DNA of 46,154 nucleotides from contig CALHDP010000092.1 in assembly GCA_938023085.1 (NCBI GenBank), forward strand, positions 1 through 46,154. The letters run 5' to 3'. The notes below the pieces were generated by a model. That model did no database searches, was not told the origin of the DNA, and was given only the letters and a program-made list of their open reading frames with translations. Both the position numbers and the translations under genes were made by a program. This stretch comes from an uncultured Collinsella sp. (GTDB taxonomy: Bacteria > Actinomycetota > Coriobacteriia > Coriobacteriales > Coriobacteriaceae). Positions 7,143 to 15,178 of this stretch are shown here, piece after piece. How positions within the stretch are numbered: the stretch's first letter is position 1; every line of letters begins with the position of its first letter.

Positions 7143-9727
7143 TGCCCGCGAAGGACAACGGGGCCAAGGATGCCGCTGGGGGCAATGGGCTCGGTGAGGG
7201 CGAAAATGTCGGGAATCGCATGGTCGAGCGTGTTGATGACATCGATGGCGAGCTCGTGTGCGCCGGCGGTAAGCGCGCCTGTCGCAAAGCGGTAGGGCGG
7301 GCAGATGCGCGTGCCGAGCGTTTGTCCGTCGAGTGTGAGCGTTGCGACTTCGTAGACATCCCCTAGGTCAATGACGGTGTGGGCGAGGTCGTCGGCCAGC
7401 TCGAACGACGTGCGATAGCGGAACGTACCACATACGCCGGGGAACTGCTCGGCCGTGAGGTCGCACAGGCGCTCGAGCTTTTGCGGCTCGCCAAAGGTTC
7501 CATCGCTGCCGGCAGGGGAGAGGGCGACGGTCCAGGGGTGGCTGATGTCGAGGGCGAGCGTTGCACGTGTGCTCGTGTCGGTGCAGTCCGCGGGCTCGAT
7601 TGCGCCGCTTGCCTCCAGAACAACAACGCAGCTCTCGTAAGGCGCCAGCTCCAGCACGCCGTCAAACGCAACGGGCTTGGTGCTGTTCAGCAGGTCGAGG
7701 CGCGTTCCGCAAAGACACTTGTCTTGCGGAAGCGAAACCGTGCAGCAAATGCTTTCACGTGGGTGCTCGTTGACCAACATGACGTAGGTCTCGCCGGCAC
7801 GCTCGTAGCGAAGCGCGCGTAGCCAGGGCTGCGGCGTATCGGTCACAACAGTCTGCAGCCCCGCGCGTGCAAGCGCAGCCGCCACATCGGCAAGCGGGGT
7901 CGCGGCAAGACCGCTCAGCTCGGCCGCGCCATCCGCGTCGTAAAGCGCGCCGGGCACCTCGTCGACGGCAAGCGCCATAACCCCCGCGGCCATCATGCGC
8001 CCGACGGCACGTGCTGTGACAGCGCCAATAAACGAAGCCCCGGGCATAACAAACGCCTGGTAGCGACAGCCATTAACGGCAAACGTCCCATCGGCAATCG
8101 AAACCTCGTAACGCTCCTCATTCTCAAAAGCCTCTGCCGGCACAAAATCAAAGTCGATCTGCGCGCGCGTGAGTTCGGCCGCCACGCGCTCGACGGGCAT
8201 GGCGTTGCCGGCCCATTCGGCGTCGGCATGGTACAGAATGGCGACGGGGCGAGCGGCAGCGCCTTCCGAAAGGAGCGTCGCCGTGCGATTCATATAGCGC
8301 ATGAGCTGGCCAAAGTGCGGCAACTGCGGGTTGTTGCCGTGCGCGTAAAAGTGCGGCGGGCAGTCCCAATCGGGGAAAGGCGCCATGCTAAACGCGTGCG
8401 GCGTAAACCAGTTAATACCGCGGACGAGCATGTGATCGGCGATCCACTTCATCTCGCGCAGGCCCTCGTGCCAGCCAAAGGCGCCAAAGACCTCGGCCAT
8501 GCAGCGCCCCCGCTTTTTGGGGTCGAGGCGCGCGGCCGAAGAGCCCAGCTTGGCAAGCGCGTACGTAAAGAACTCCATGTTCCACGCGCCGTGGAAGTAG
8601 CTGTAGCGCCCGCGGTCAATTCCGGGGGCAAGCTGATTGATGACCACGTCGACACCGGCCATGTCCTGTCCTGCGACCGCGCGGAAGTAGTGCCCAGCGC
8701 CCTGACCCAGGCGCGTGTGGCAACTCTTGTCCTCGATCACGTGGCCAATGTGCATGACGCCGTGCGCGCGGCACCAATCGCCAATCTGCTCGTCAAAGCA
8801 CGCGCGGTAGAGCTGCGTGGCAAGGTCCATATAGGCGTGGCGAACCTGAGCGCCGTCCGCCTCGCGCGTCCAAAGGCCGTGCAACTTGGCAAGCCAATTC
8901 TCGCCAAGCGCATCGTGCAGACGACGGGCAAGCTCGTCCGACCACGGCAGCGCCAGGTCGTTGCGCCCGATAAAGCTGCTGGTAGAGGCGTCGTCGAGCG
9001 TGGTGCCCTTCTCGTTCATAAAGCCGGGCTCGTCGGTGAAAAAGCCCAAGATCGTTTTGCCAAACTCGTCGCCCAGATGCTCAAACGTGGGCTCGTAGAC
9101 GGCGTCGATGAGCGCGTGGCACGAGGCGGCGTCGACCATGTTGATGTACTCATCGCGAAAGCCGGTCTTTTGGCTGGTGGCGTACAGCTCGATCGTAGTG
9201 ACGCCGGTGGGGGCGTCAAAACGCAATCGGGCGGGTGTGCCATCGTCTCCTTGCTCAACAGTGAGCGCAAGGTCGAGCGGCGCACCAGCGGCATCAAAAG
9301 CCGCCACGCCCACAAAGCGCTCGGTGGGGTCCATGAGATTACCGAGCTTGATAGTCGTGGACGGTTGGGGACCAACAACCGTAATCGTGCGATGCTTGAG
9401 CACGGTCTTCTTGAGCGCGGGGTCGACGTCATCGCCCGCAAGCGCGCCGTTGGCATAGCCTGCGGGGAAGTGTGCGTCGTCGAGCAGCCAGATCTTTAAC
9501 CCCAGGCGCTTGCACTCGCCGATGATAAAGCGCAGGTCAGACCACCAGCCGTCGCGACAGAAATCGGGATGCGTGCGCGATTCCAGGCAAACCTCGTGGA
9601 TGTCCGCCCCGGCGATCTGCTCCAGATACTCGGTGATCGTCTCGCGCGCCTCGCCCTTGAGCCACAAGAACGGAAGCACATGGTTGTCGTAGGTGCCGCC
9701 AAGCACCTGCTCAAAATACGTCGCCAT
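7127..9727 (-). CDS. Large glycoside hydrolase, GH106/GH2-like
   Basis: An 866-residue protein without a signal peptide, so probably cytoplasmic. The N-terminal half resembles a TIM-barrel hydrolase: HPDFCRDGWWSDLRFI, LLDDAHFPAGYANG and FFTDEPGF (D232/E233, candidate acidic catalytic residues), then EVFGAFGWHEG. The C-terminal ~200 residues look like a GH2-type jelly-roll sugar-binding domain. The pattern recalls GH106 alpha-L-rhamnosidases and related uncharacterised families, but the substrate cannot be read from sequence. ATG 9727 follows GGAGGAG. The gene is divergent from an AraC regulator, which is likely its activator. Confidence 0.75.
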   Translation of the reverse strand: MATYFEQVLGGTYDNHVLPFLWLKGEARETITEYLEQIAGADIHEVCLESRTHPDFCRDGWWSDLRFIIGECKRLGLKIWLLDDAHFPAGYANGALAGDDVDPALKKTVLKHRTITVVGPQPSTTIKLGNLMDPTERFVGVAAFDAAGAPLDLALTVEQGDDGTPARLRFDAPTGVTTIELYATSQKTGFRDEYINMVDAASCHALIDAVYEPTFEHLGDEFGKTILGFFTDEPGFMNEKGTTLDDASTSSFIGRNDLALPWSDELARRLHDALGENWLAKLHGLWTREADGAQVRHAYMDLATQLYRACFDEQIGDWCRAHGVMHIGHVIEDKSCHTRLGQGAGHYFRAVAGQDMAGVDVVINQLAPGIDRGRYSYFHGAWNMEFFTYALAKLGSSAARLDPKKRGRCMAEVFGAFGWHEGLREMKWIADHMLVRGINWFTPHAFSMAPFPDWDCPPHFYAHGNNPQLPHFGQLMRYMNRTATLLSEGAAARPVAILYHADAEWAGNAMPVERVAAELTRAQIDFDFVPAEAFENEERYEVSIADGTFAVNGCRYQAFVMPGASFIGAVTARAVGRMMAAGVMALAVDEVPGALYDADGAAELSGLAATPLADVAAALARAGLQTVVTDTPQPWLRALRYERAGETYVMLVNEHPRESICCTVSLPQDKCLCGTRLDLLNSTKPVAFDGVLELAPYESCVVVLEASGAIEPADCTDTSTRATLALDISHPWTVALSPAGSDGTFGEPQKLERLCDLTAEQFPGVCGTFRYRTSFELADDLAHTVIDLGDVYEVATLTLDGQTLGTRICPPYRFATGALTAGAHELAIDVINTLDHAIPDIFALTEPIAPSGILGPVVLRGQNLPK

Positions 9728-9843
9728 ATACGCTCCTCCAAAACCAGCCTTTCAAATCCATTGAAGTTAGGGTACGCCGAGCGCGTCGCCCTGCTAATAT
9801 CAAAACCACGGCAGAATATGACCAAATCAACGATGGGAGCACT

Positions 9844-10851
9844 ATGGAGCTCGCGCGTCTGGATAACCTGCTGCTCGAGCTGACCGACAGTGAACGCGCC
9901 TATCGTGCGGGCGCCCATTACGACTGGAGCGATGCACTCGGTCAAGGTAATCAGGCAGATATTGATGGCCGATGCATTCGAAAAATTGGCAACCCAACGC
10001 TCGCTCTGCACCAAGAAGGCATGCCCGAGGGTCTATCGATTGTTCGCAACTCGCGCTTCAATCCTGTGCCGGAACACGTGCACGATTATGTCGAAATCAG
10101 CTATGTCTATCGAGGACGAGCGCCGCAGATCGTCAATGGTGCGGCGCTCACGCTTGCTCAAAACGAGGTCCTCTTGCTCGACGCCGCCTGCCCGCATGCC
10201 GTAGGCGAGCTCGGCGAGCACGACATTATGCTGAGCATCATCATCTCGCGGCCAATGCTGCGCCGTAGCCTGGAGCAAAGCCTTTCGCCCGCAAGCGCGG
10301 TGTCGCGGTTCCTGCTCAACGCTCTCAACGATGAAACCGACCACCGCGGTCACGTTCATTTCCACACGGGCGGCAGCCGTCGCGTGCGCCGCTACATGCA
10401 GGAGATGCTGTGCGAGCGTCTGGACCCCACGCCAGCGAGCCCCCAGATTGTCTCGAGGCTGTTCGAGCTGCTGCTGGTTGAGCTCATGCAAAGTTACGAG
10501 GCCGCGCTGCTGCAAACGGACGAGCCCGCACTGCCATCGGCGCAGGTCGCGGCTGCCATGGGCTTCATCGAGCGCAACGCCTGCGACTGCACCCTCGATG
10601 ACCTCGCCCGCCACCTGCACCTGAGTCCCAACTACGCAAGCGCCCTGCTCAAGCGTCAGACAGGCCGCACATTCATGCAGCTCGTGCAGGATAGCCGCCT
10701 GGTACGCGCAGCGACACTGCTCGACGTCGGCGCCACCGCGGAGGTCGCAGCGCGCGAAGCCGGCTATGCCAACATGAGCTTCTTCTACAAAAAGTTTGCC
10801 GAGCGCTATGGCTGCACGCCGGCCGCCTATCGTCAGCGTTTGCCCAGATAA
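9844..10851 (+). CDS. AraC-family transcriptional regulator with cupin domain
   Basis: A 335-residue regulator. Residues about 60-140 form a cupin-like sensing domain (HVHDYVEISYVYRG, then QNEVLLLDAACPHAV). The last 100 residues are the AraC double helix-turn-helix (CTLDDLARHLHLSPNYASAL and AAREAGYANMSFFYKKFAERY). The start lies 116 bases from the divergent glycoside hydrolase start, a classic layout for a regulator and its target. Members of this family usually bind a sugar and activate the adjacent hydrolase gene; the ligand is unknown. Confidence 0.88.
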   Translation: MELARLDNLLLELTDSERAYRAGAHYDWSDALGQGNQADIDGRCIRKIGNPTLALHQEGMPEGLSIVRNSRFNPVPEHVHDYVEISYVYRGRAPQIVNGAALTLAQNEVLLLDAACPHAVGELGEHDIMLSIIISRPMLRRSLEQSLSPASAVSRFLLNALNDETDHRGHVHFHTGGSRRVRRYMQEMLCERLDPTPASPQIVSRLFELLLVELMQSYEAALLQTDEPALPSAQVAAAMGFIERNACDCTLDDLARHLHLSPNYASALLKRQTGRTFMQLVQDSRLVRAATLLDVGATAEVAAREAGYANMSFFYKKFAERYGCTPAAYRQRLPR

Positions 10852-10857
10852 AACCGA

Positions 10858-10887
10858 CCAAAATAAACCTGTCCCTTTTTGGCAGGT
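10858..10887. repeat. Repeat family E, right copy (inverted)
   Basis: Exact 30-base inverse copy of 7106-7135. It lies seven bases past the AraC stop codon. The two copies bracket the hydrolase and its regulator. Between it and the GH1 start (10888-11024) a 9-bp GC-rich inverted repeat, GAGGCGGGG/CCCCGCCTC, spans 10902-10964. Confidence 0.7.
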
Positions 10888-11024
10888 ATCAGGAAGTGTC
10901 AGAGGCGGGGCGGCGGCAGGCGGCGGGCGCGAAAAGAAGTGTCGGGTTTGGCGCCCCCCGCCTCCGCATGTCTCCCGCGTGGGCGATACTCGGCTTATCG
11001 ACCCACGATGCAAAGGAGATGCTC

Positions 11025-12473
11025 ATGGCAAACATCAAGTTCCCCGAGGGTTTCTATTGGGGTGGCGCTACCGCCGCCAACCAGTTTGAGGGCGCTTGGA
11101 ACGTGGACGGCCGCGGCGCTTCCGTCGACGACCACTTCCTGGGCGGCAGCTACAAGGAGCCGCGTCAGATCACGATCGACATCGACCCCAACCGCTTCTA
11201 CCCCAACCATGACGGCATCGATTTCTACCATCACTACGAGGAGGACATCGCGCTGTTCGCCGAGATGGGCTTCAACATGTTCCGCATGTCCATCTCTTGG
11301 AGCCGAATCTTCCCCAACGGCGACGACGCCGAGCCCAACGAGGCCGGCCTCGCCTTCTACGACCGCGTTTTCGACTGCCTGCGCGCTCACAACATCGAGC
11401 CGCTCGTGACCCTCTCGCACTACGAGATGCCCTATCACCTGGTCGAGAAGTACAACGGCTGGGCAAGCCGCGAGCTCATCGGCTTCTTTGAGAAGTATTG
11501 CCAGACCGTCTTTGACCGCTATCAGGACAAGGTCAAGTTCTGGCTGACCTTCAACGAGATCAACTGCGGCACCATGGACATGGGCGCCATGATGGAGACC
11601 GGCCTGATCCAGGGATTCGAGGGCCCGGCGAGCGCCATCAAGACCACCGCCCAGCAGCGCTTCCAGGCCCTGCATCACCAGTTCGTGGCCAGCGGCCGCG
11701 TCGTGCGCTACGCCCACGAGCACTATCCGCAGTTCAAGATGGGCAACATGGATTGCTTCATCCTCTCCTACGCCGCCACGTGCGATCCGGTCGATGTGTT
11801 CGCCACGCAGCAGCAGATGAACTCCATGAACTGGTACTGCTCCGACGTGCAGGTGCGCGGCAAGTACCCGTTCTATGCCAAGCGCTTCTGGGCCGAGAAC
11901 GGCGTCGAGCTCGCAATGGAGGACGGCGACCTGCAGGATATCGCCGACGGCAAGGTCGACTTCTACACCTTTAGCTACTACATGTCCGGTACCGTGGGCA
12001 CCCACAAGGACCACGAGATGACCGAGGGCAACATGACTTTTGGCGGCAAAAACCCCTACCTGGAGTCCACCGACTGGGGTTGGCAGATTGACCCGCTGGG
12101 CCTGCGCATCGCCCTCAACGAGATTTACGCCCGTTACGAGATTCCGCTGATGGTGGTCGAGAACGGCATGGGCGCCTACGACGAGGTCGAGGACGATGGC
12201 TCCATTCACGATCCGTACCGCATCGCCTATCTGCGCAGCCACATCAAGGCCATGGGCGAGGCCGTCGCCGATGGTGTTGACCTGATCGCCTACACCTGGT
12301 GGGGCCCCATCGATCTGGTCTCGGCCGGCACCGGCGAGATGCGCAAGCGCTACGGCTTCATCCATGTCGATAAGTACGACGACGGCACCGGCACCTACGA
12401 GCGCCGCCGCAAGGACAGCTTCTTCGCATACCAGAAGATCATCAAGTCCAACGGCGCTGAGGGCTTGGAGTAA
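11025..12473 (+). CDS. GH1 6-phospho-beta-glucosidase
   Basis: A 482-residue family 1 glycoside hydrolase, the usual length. It starts with the family motif FPEGFYWGGATAANQFEG. The acid/base glutamate is E178 in TFNEI and the nucleophile is E379 in VVENGMG. Strong similarity in feel to BglA/CelF-type enzymes that hydrolyse phosphorylated beta-glucosides after PTS uptake. A PTS EIIA gene follows, which supports the 6-phospho specificity. ATG 11025 is selected by AAGGAG eight bases upstream; the frame is open further upstream but lacks a better site. Confidence 0.88.
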   Translation: MANIKFPEGFYWGGATAANQFEGAWNVDGRGASVDDHFLGGSYKEPRQITIDIDPNRFYPNHDGIDFYHHYEEDIALFAEMGFNMFRMSISWSRIFPNGDDAEPNEAGLAFYDRVFDCLRAHNIEPLVTLSHYEMPYHLVEKYNGWASRELIGFFEKYCQTVFDRYQDKVKFWLTFNEINCGTMDMGAMMETGLIQGFEGPASAIKTTAQQRFQALHHQFVASGRVVRYAHEHYPQFKMGNMDCFILSYAATCDPVDVFATQQQMNSMNWYCSDVQVRGKYPFYAKRFWAENGVELAMEDGDLQDIADGKVDFYTFSYYMSGTVGTHKDHEMTEGNMTFGGKNPYLESTDWGWQIDPLGLRIALNEIYARYEIPLMVVENGMGAYDEVEDDGSIHDPYRIAYLRSHIKAMGEAVADGVDLIAYTWWGPIDLVSAGTGEMRKRYGFIHVDKYDDGTGTYERRRKDSFFAYQKIIKSNGAEGLE

Positions 12474-12493
12474 TTGAGTTCCGGCGATTGAGT

Positions 12494-12517
12494 TCCGGCG
12501 TTCTGACGAACGCCGGA
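12494..12517 (+). repeat. Isolated 5' hairpin resembling composite repeat F
   Basis: TCCGGCGTT and AACGCCGGA form a short hairpin just after the GH1 stop, similar in position and design to the first hairpin of the composite repeats at 5910, 14072 and 33589. The later parts of the composite repeat are absent. There is no T-tract, so termination is uncertain. Confidence 0.4.
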
Positions 12518-12601
12518 CCGGCGGCCGATTTCGTGACCACGAATGTCGACGACGACGGCATCTGGAACGCCTTCGTGCACCTAGGGCTCATCGAGGGTTA
12601 A
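12518..12601 (+). pseudogene. Possible 3' remnant of a lost gene
   Basis: From 12518 to a TAA at 12599 one frame reads like the natural C-terminus of a protein (ending GIWNAFVHLGLIEG), with codon use like the neighbouring genes, but it has no plausible start: the only open sequence upstream is the hairpin and the intergenic run after GH1. I do not recognise the parent family. It could be the tail left after deletion of a gene, or chance. Confidence 0.3.
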
Positions 12602-12662
12602 TCAACAAAACGGGCGCCGATGGACAAAGACGTCGGCAGAGTTTTCGATTCGACTCCCCACC

Positions 12663-12691
12663 TTAGTTTTTGGTCCAATTGGCACTATAAT
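12663..12691 (+). promoter_or_regulatory. Candidate promoter of the PTS EIIA gene
   Basis: A perfect TATAAT (12686-12691) lies 17 bases after a weak TTAGTT. It is about 50 bases before the EIIA start codon, so EIIA can be transcribed separately from GH1. Confidence 0.5.
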
Positions 12692-12740
12692 CACCATAGG
12701 CATGCGCATCACGGTGCGCTTATTCAAGAGGAGAAAACAT

Positions 12741-13277
12741 ATGGGTCTGTTTGACATGTTCAAGAAGAAGGCCGAGCCCGCAGCTGCCGCGGCTCCCGCT
12801 TCCATCTCTGCTTCTGCCGGCGCCGATGTGCTGTGCTCGCCCGTCAAGGGCAAGGTCATCAAGATGGCCGACGTGCCCGATCCCGTCTTTGGTGGCGAGG
12901 TTCTGGGCAAGGGCTGTGCCGTGTGGCCCGAGGACGATCTGGTCTACGCTCCCTGCGACGGTAAGGTGACCGTCACCATGGGTCACGCCGTGGGTCTGCA
13001 GTCCGATAGCGGCATCGAGGTTCTGGTGCACGTTGGCGTCGATACCGTCAACATGAACGGCGACGGCTTCGAGGGCTTCGTCAAGGCCGACGACGTCGTT
13101 AAGGCTGGCCAGCCCATACTCAAGATCGACCGAGCCAAGATCGCTGCTGCCGGTTACAAGGATTGTGTCGTCGTGGCCGTGTCCAACACCGCCGAGTTTG
13201 CCGATGTCGAGCTCGCTGTCGAGGCCGATTCCGCTGTCGCTGCCGGTGATGCCATCGTCAAGGTCGTCCGCAAGTAA
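12741..13277 (+). CDS. crr: PTS glucose-type EIIA protein
   Basis: A 178-residue stand-alone EIIA of the glucose/beta-glucoside class that carries phosphate from HPr to a IIB domain. The N-terminal ~27 residues are a flexible Ala/Pro-rich tail, followed by the beta-sandwich domain beginning at the CSPVKGKV segment. The phosphoryl-accepting histidine is H97 in VLVHVGVDTV, and H82 in MGHAVGL is the partner histidine of the active site. ATG 12741 follows AAGAGGAG. No IIBC permease is in the window, so this protein must serve a transporter elsewhere. A terminator follows. Confidence 0.9.
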   Translation: MGLFDMFKKKAEPAAAAAPASISASAGADVLCSPVKGKVIKMADVPDPVFGGEVLGKGCAVWPEDDLVYAPCDGKVTVTMGHAVGLQSDSGIEVLVHVGVDTVNMNGDGFEGFVKADDVVKAGQPILKIDRAKIAAAGYKDCVVVAVSNTAEFADVELAVEADSAVAAGDAIVKVVRK

Positions 13278-13303
13278 GCTGCGGCATCCAAAGGATGTGC
13301 AAG

Positions 13304-13332
13304 GGTGGTCGGGTTATCCGGCCACCTTTTTT
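13304..13332 (+). terminator. Rho-independent terminator after EIIA
   Basis: GGTGG-T-CGG pairs with CCG-G-CCACC around a GTTAT loop and is followed by six T residues. Confidence 0.8.
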
Positions 13333-13512
13333 ATTGCACCGCGGGGAAGCGTTTTATTGCACGTTGGGCGGGCTTGCAAACCGTTCGGATGCTAAAACGA
13401 ACCGACCGCGCCTTCGTGCTGCCGAGGGTGTTCATAAGTGGATAGTATGTGCTTACTATCACAACGTGTGCCGTGTCTGGGAAGCACGGTGCCGCTCATT
13501 GGGAGGAACAAC

Positions 13513-14067
13513 ATGAAAAAGAAGCTGCTTGCGCCCCTCATGGCCGTTTTGGTTGCATGCGTGGTCGTGCTTTCCGGCTGCGGAGGCCCTTCGATCGAAG
13601 AACTCATCACCGAGGACCTTACGACTCAGTTCGATGAGGTCAAAAACGGTGGCGACGATTTCCTCTCTGGTCTGGAAGAGGCTTCGGGCGACGAGTTCGA
13701 GCAGCTGGGCATCGATCCCAAGGAGTATGCCAAGACCTATCTCGAGGGCTTTGATTACGAGATCGGCGACGTGACGGTCGACGAGGACAAGGGCGTTGCA
13801 ACCGCCGAGGTCTCCATCACCTGCAAGTCCATGAACAAGATCGTCGAGGACTTCTCCACCCAGTATCAGGAGAAGGTCGCTGCACTTGACACGGTTCCTT
13901 CCGATGACGAGCTGTACAAGATGGCCGGCCAGGTGATGGTCGATGTGACCAAGGCCACCGAGCCCAGGAAGACCACGGTTATCTTCAAGTACACCTGCAA
14001 CGACGACGGCGAGTGGTCTGCTGACGACTCCGTCAACTCCGAGATGATGGATGCGATGCTGAGCTAG
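13513..14067 (+). CDS. Putative lipoprotein, function unknown
   Basis: A 184-residue protein with a lysine-rich start, a hydrophobic core and a lipobox LSGC (C23), so it should be lipid-anchored outside the membrane. The mature part is acidic and helical (GDDFLSGLEEASGDEFEQLG) with a likely beta region later; it resembles small DUF5105-like actinobacterial and clostridial lipoproteins only loosely. ATG 13513 follows GGGAGGA. It is alone in its unit and followed by the second composite hairpin repeat. No specific role can be assigned. Confidence 0.82.
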   Translation: MKKKLLAPLMAVLVACVVVLSGCGGPSIEELITEDLTTQFDEVKNGGDDFLSGLEEASGDEFEQLGIDPKEYAKTYLEGFDYEIGDVTVDEDKGVATAEVSITCKSMNKIVEDFSTQYQEKVAALDTVPSDDELYKMAGQVMVDVTKATEPRKTTVIFKYTCNDDGEWSADDSVNSEMMDAMLS

Positions 14068-14071
14068 GGGA

Positions 14072-14242
14072 GTTACGCGGTTCTACGAACCGCGTAACGG
14101 CTCGACGCTGCGCGGACACCAGAGCGACAACTTGTCATTCAAAGAGGGCGGCATGACCAGAAGGTCTATGCCGCCCTTTTTTCATGCCAATTTGTTCGCT
14201 CTGGTGTCCGCTCGCTGTCCGTCCTCTACCCGCGGTGTTGCC
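14072..14242 (+). terminator. Composite hairpin repeat F, copy 2 (after lipoprotein gene)
   Basis: Hairpin GTTACGCGGTT/AACCGCGTAAC (14072-14098); outer stem GGACACCAGAGCGACAA with TTGTTCGCTCTGGTGTCC (14114-14209, one mismatch region); inner hairpin GGGCGGCAT-GACCAGAAGGTC-ATGCCGCCC plus T6 (14146-14182). The order and constant blocks match the copies at 5910 and 33589. The inner part is a good rho-independent terminator. Confidence 0.8.
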
Positions 14243-14250
14243 ATTGTTGA

Positions 14251-14289
14251 GGGGCAGCTAAAAGAGCCCCGTCCCAAATTAGCTACCCC
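14251..14289. repeat. Repeat family I palindrome
   Basis: GGGGCAGCTAA pairs imperfectly with TTAGCTACCCC around AAGAGCCCCGTCCCAAA. A half copy (AGCTAAAAGA and CCCCGTCCCAAA) is at 41106-41130, next to the AAA ATPase cassette. Confidence 0.5.
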
Positions 14290-14298
14290 GTGCCCATC

Positions 14299-14369
14299 TA
14301 AGTTGCGGTGAAATAGGGACTGTTTGGGGGCAGTAGGCCGGTAATCAGTCCCTATTTCACCGCAACTTA
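14299..14369. repeat. Palindromic repeat family B, perfect copy
   Basis: Arms of 23 bases (14299-14321 and 14347-14369) are exact inverses, with GCGGTGAAATAGGGACT as the recognisable core. A diverged copy is at 1856-1917. It lies just past the 3' end of the HAD gene. Confidence 0.7.
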
Positions 14370-14384
14370 TTGGTGGGCGGCTCG

Positions 14385-15053
14385 CTACTCGCCCAAGATC
14401 AGCGCGGCGAGTTCGTCCTGGGTGTCCACTACGTAGTCGGTGCCGGCGGCTTCGAGCTCTGCTCGGCCGCGGAAGCCCCAGGTGACGCCGGCGCTCTTAA
14501 GGCCGGCATTGTGGCCGGTCAGAACATCGACATTCGAATCGCCAACGTAGAGCGTGGTCGCCGGGTCGGCGCCCAGCTCCTCCATTACATGCAGCGTGAC
14601 GGGAGCCTCGGGCTTGGGCGGAAACGCGTCGACACGACCCTGCACCAGCGCAAAACGATCGGGGCCAAAGTACTTTTCGATAAGCGGAGCCGCCGAAATA
14701 TGGTCCTTGTTGGTGAGCACGGCAAGCTCAACGCCCGCGGCGCGCAGACGGTCGAGCATCTCGACCGTGCCGGCATAGGGCGCGGTGTGGTCCTCCTTGT
14801 GCTCGCCGTAATAAGCCCTAAACTCGGCAAGCGTCTGCTCAAACATTCGGCCATCGCCCGCGTACTCGGCGGGCATAAAGCGCTCGACCAGCTTGAGCAT
14901 GCCGTTTCCCACCTTGTAGCGGTACTCGTCCACGGCAAACGTGGGCCAGCCGTGCATCTCGCAGGTATGGTTGCCGGCTGCCGCCAGGTCCTCGAGCGTA
15001 TTGAGGATGGTGCCGTCCAGATCAAAAATCACATGGGAATAGGCTGCTGCCAT
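14385..15053 (-). CDS. HAD-family phosphatase, phosphoglycolate phosphatase-like
   Basis: A 222-residue HAD hydrolase of subfamily IA. Motif I is FDLDGT (D11 nucleophile, D13), motif II is AVLTNKDH, and motif III/IV is the VGDSNVDVLTGHNAG stretch. The helical cap lies between residues about 18 and 85. Such enzymes remove phosphate from small metabolites such as phosphoglycolate or sugar phosphates. ATG 15053 follows AGGAG; a longer in-frame start at 15158 lacks a good site. It is downstream of hypE on the same strand with a 125-base gap, so co-transcription is possible but not certain. Confidence 0.85.
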   Translation of the reverse strand: MAAAYSHVIFDLDGTILNTLEDLAAAGNHTCEMHGWPTFAVDEYRYKVGNGMLKLVERFMPAEYAGDGRMFEQTLAEFRAYYGEHKEDHTAPYAGTVEMLDRLRAAGVELAVLTNKDHISAAPLIEKYFGPDRFALVQGRVDAFPPKPEAPVTLHVMEELGADPATTLYVGDSNVDVLTGHNAGLKSAGVTWGFRGRAELEAAGTDYVVDTQDELAALILGE

Positions 15054-15178
15054 GGGTGCTCCTGCCGTTTGAGTTGTAAAGCGCACCCCATGATACTGGG
15101 CTTGCGTGTCGGGCGCGTTTGGAATCTGAACATCTTTAACGGCATCGGGGCGCATCACGCCAGCGCAAGCCCTTGCCG

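Noticed and set aside
8228..9499. 423-codon frame opposite the glycoside hydrolase
   Set aside because: Antisense shadow produced by GC-rich codon bias; the other strand is clearly coding.
10995..12365. 456-codon frame opposite GH1
   Set aside because: GH1 catalytic motifs prove the plus strand; this frame is a shadow.
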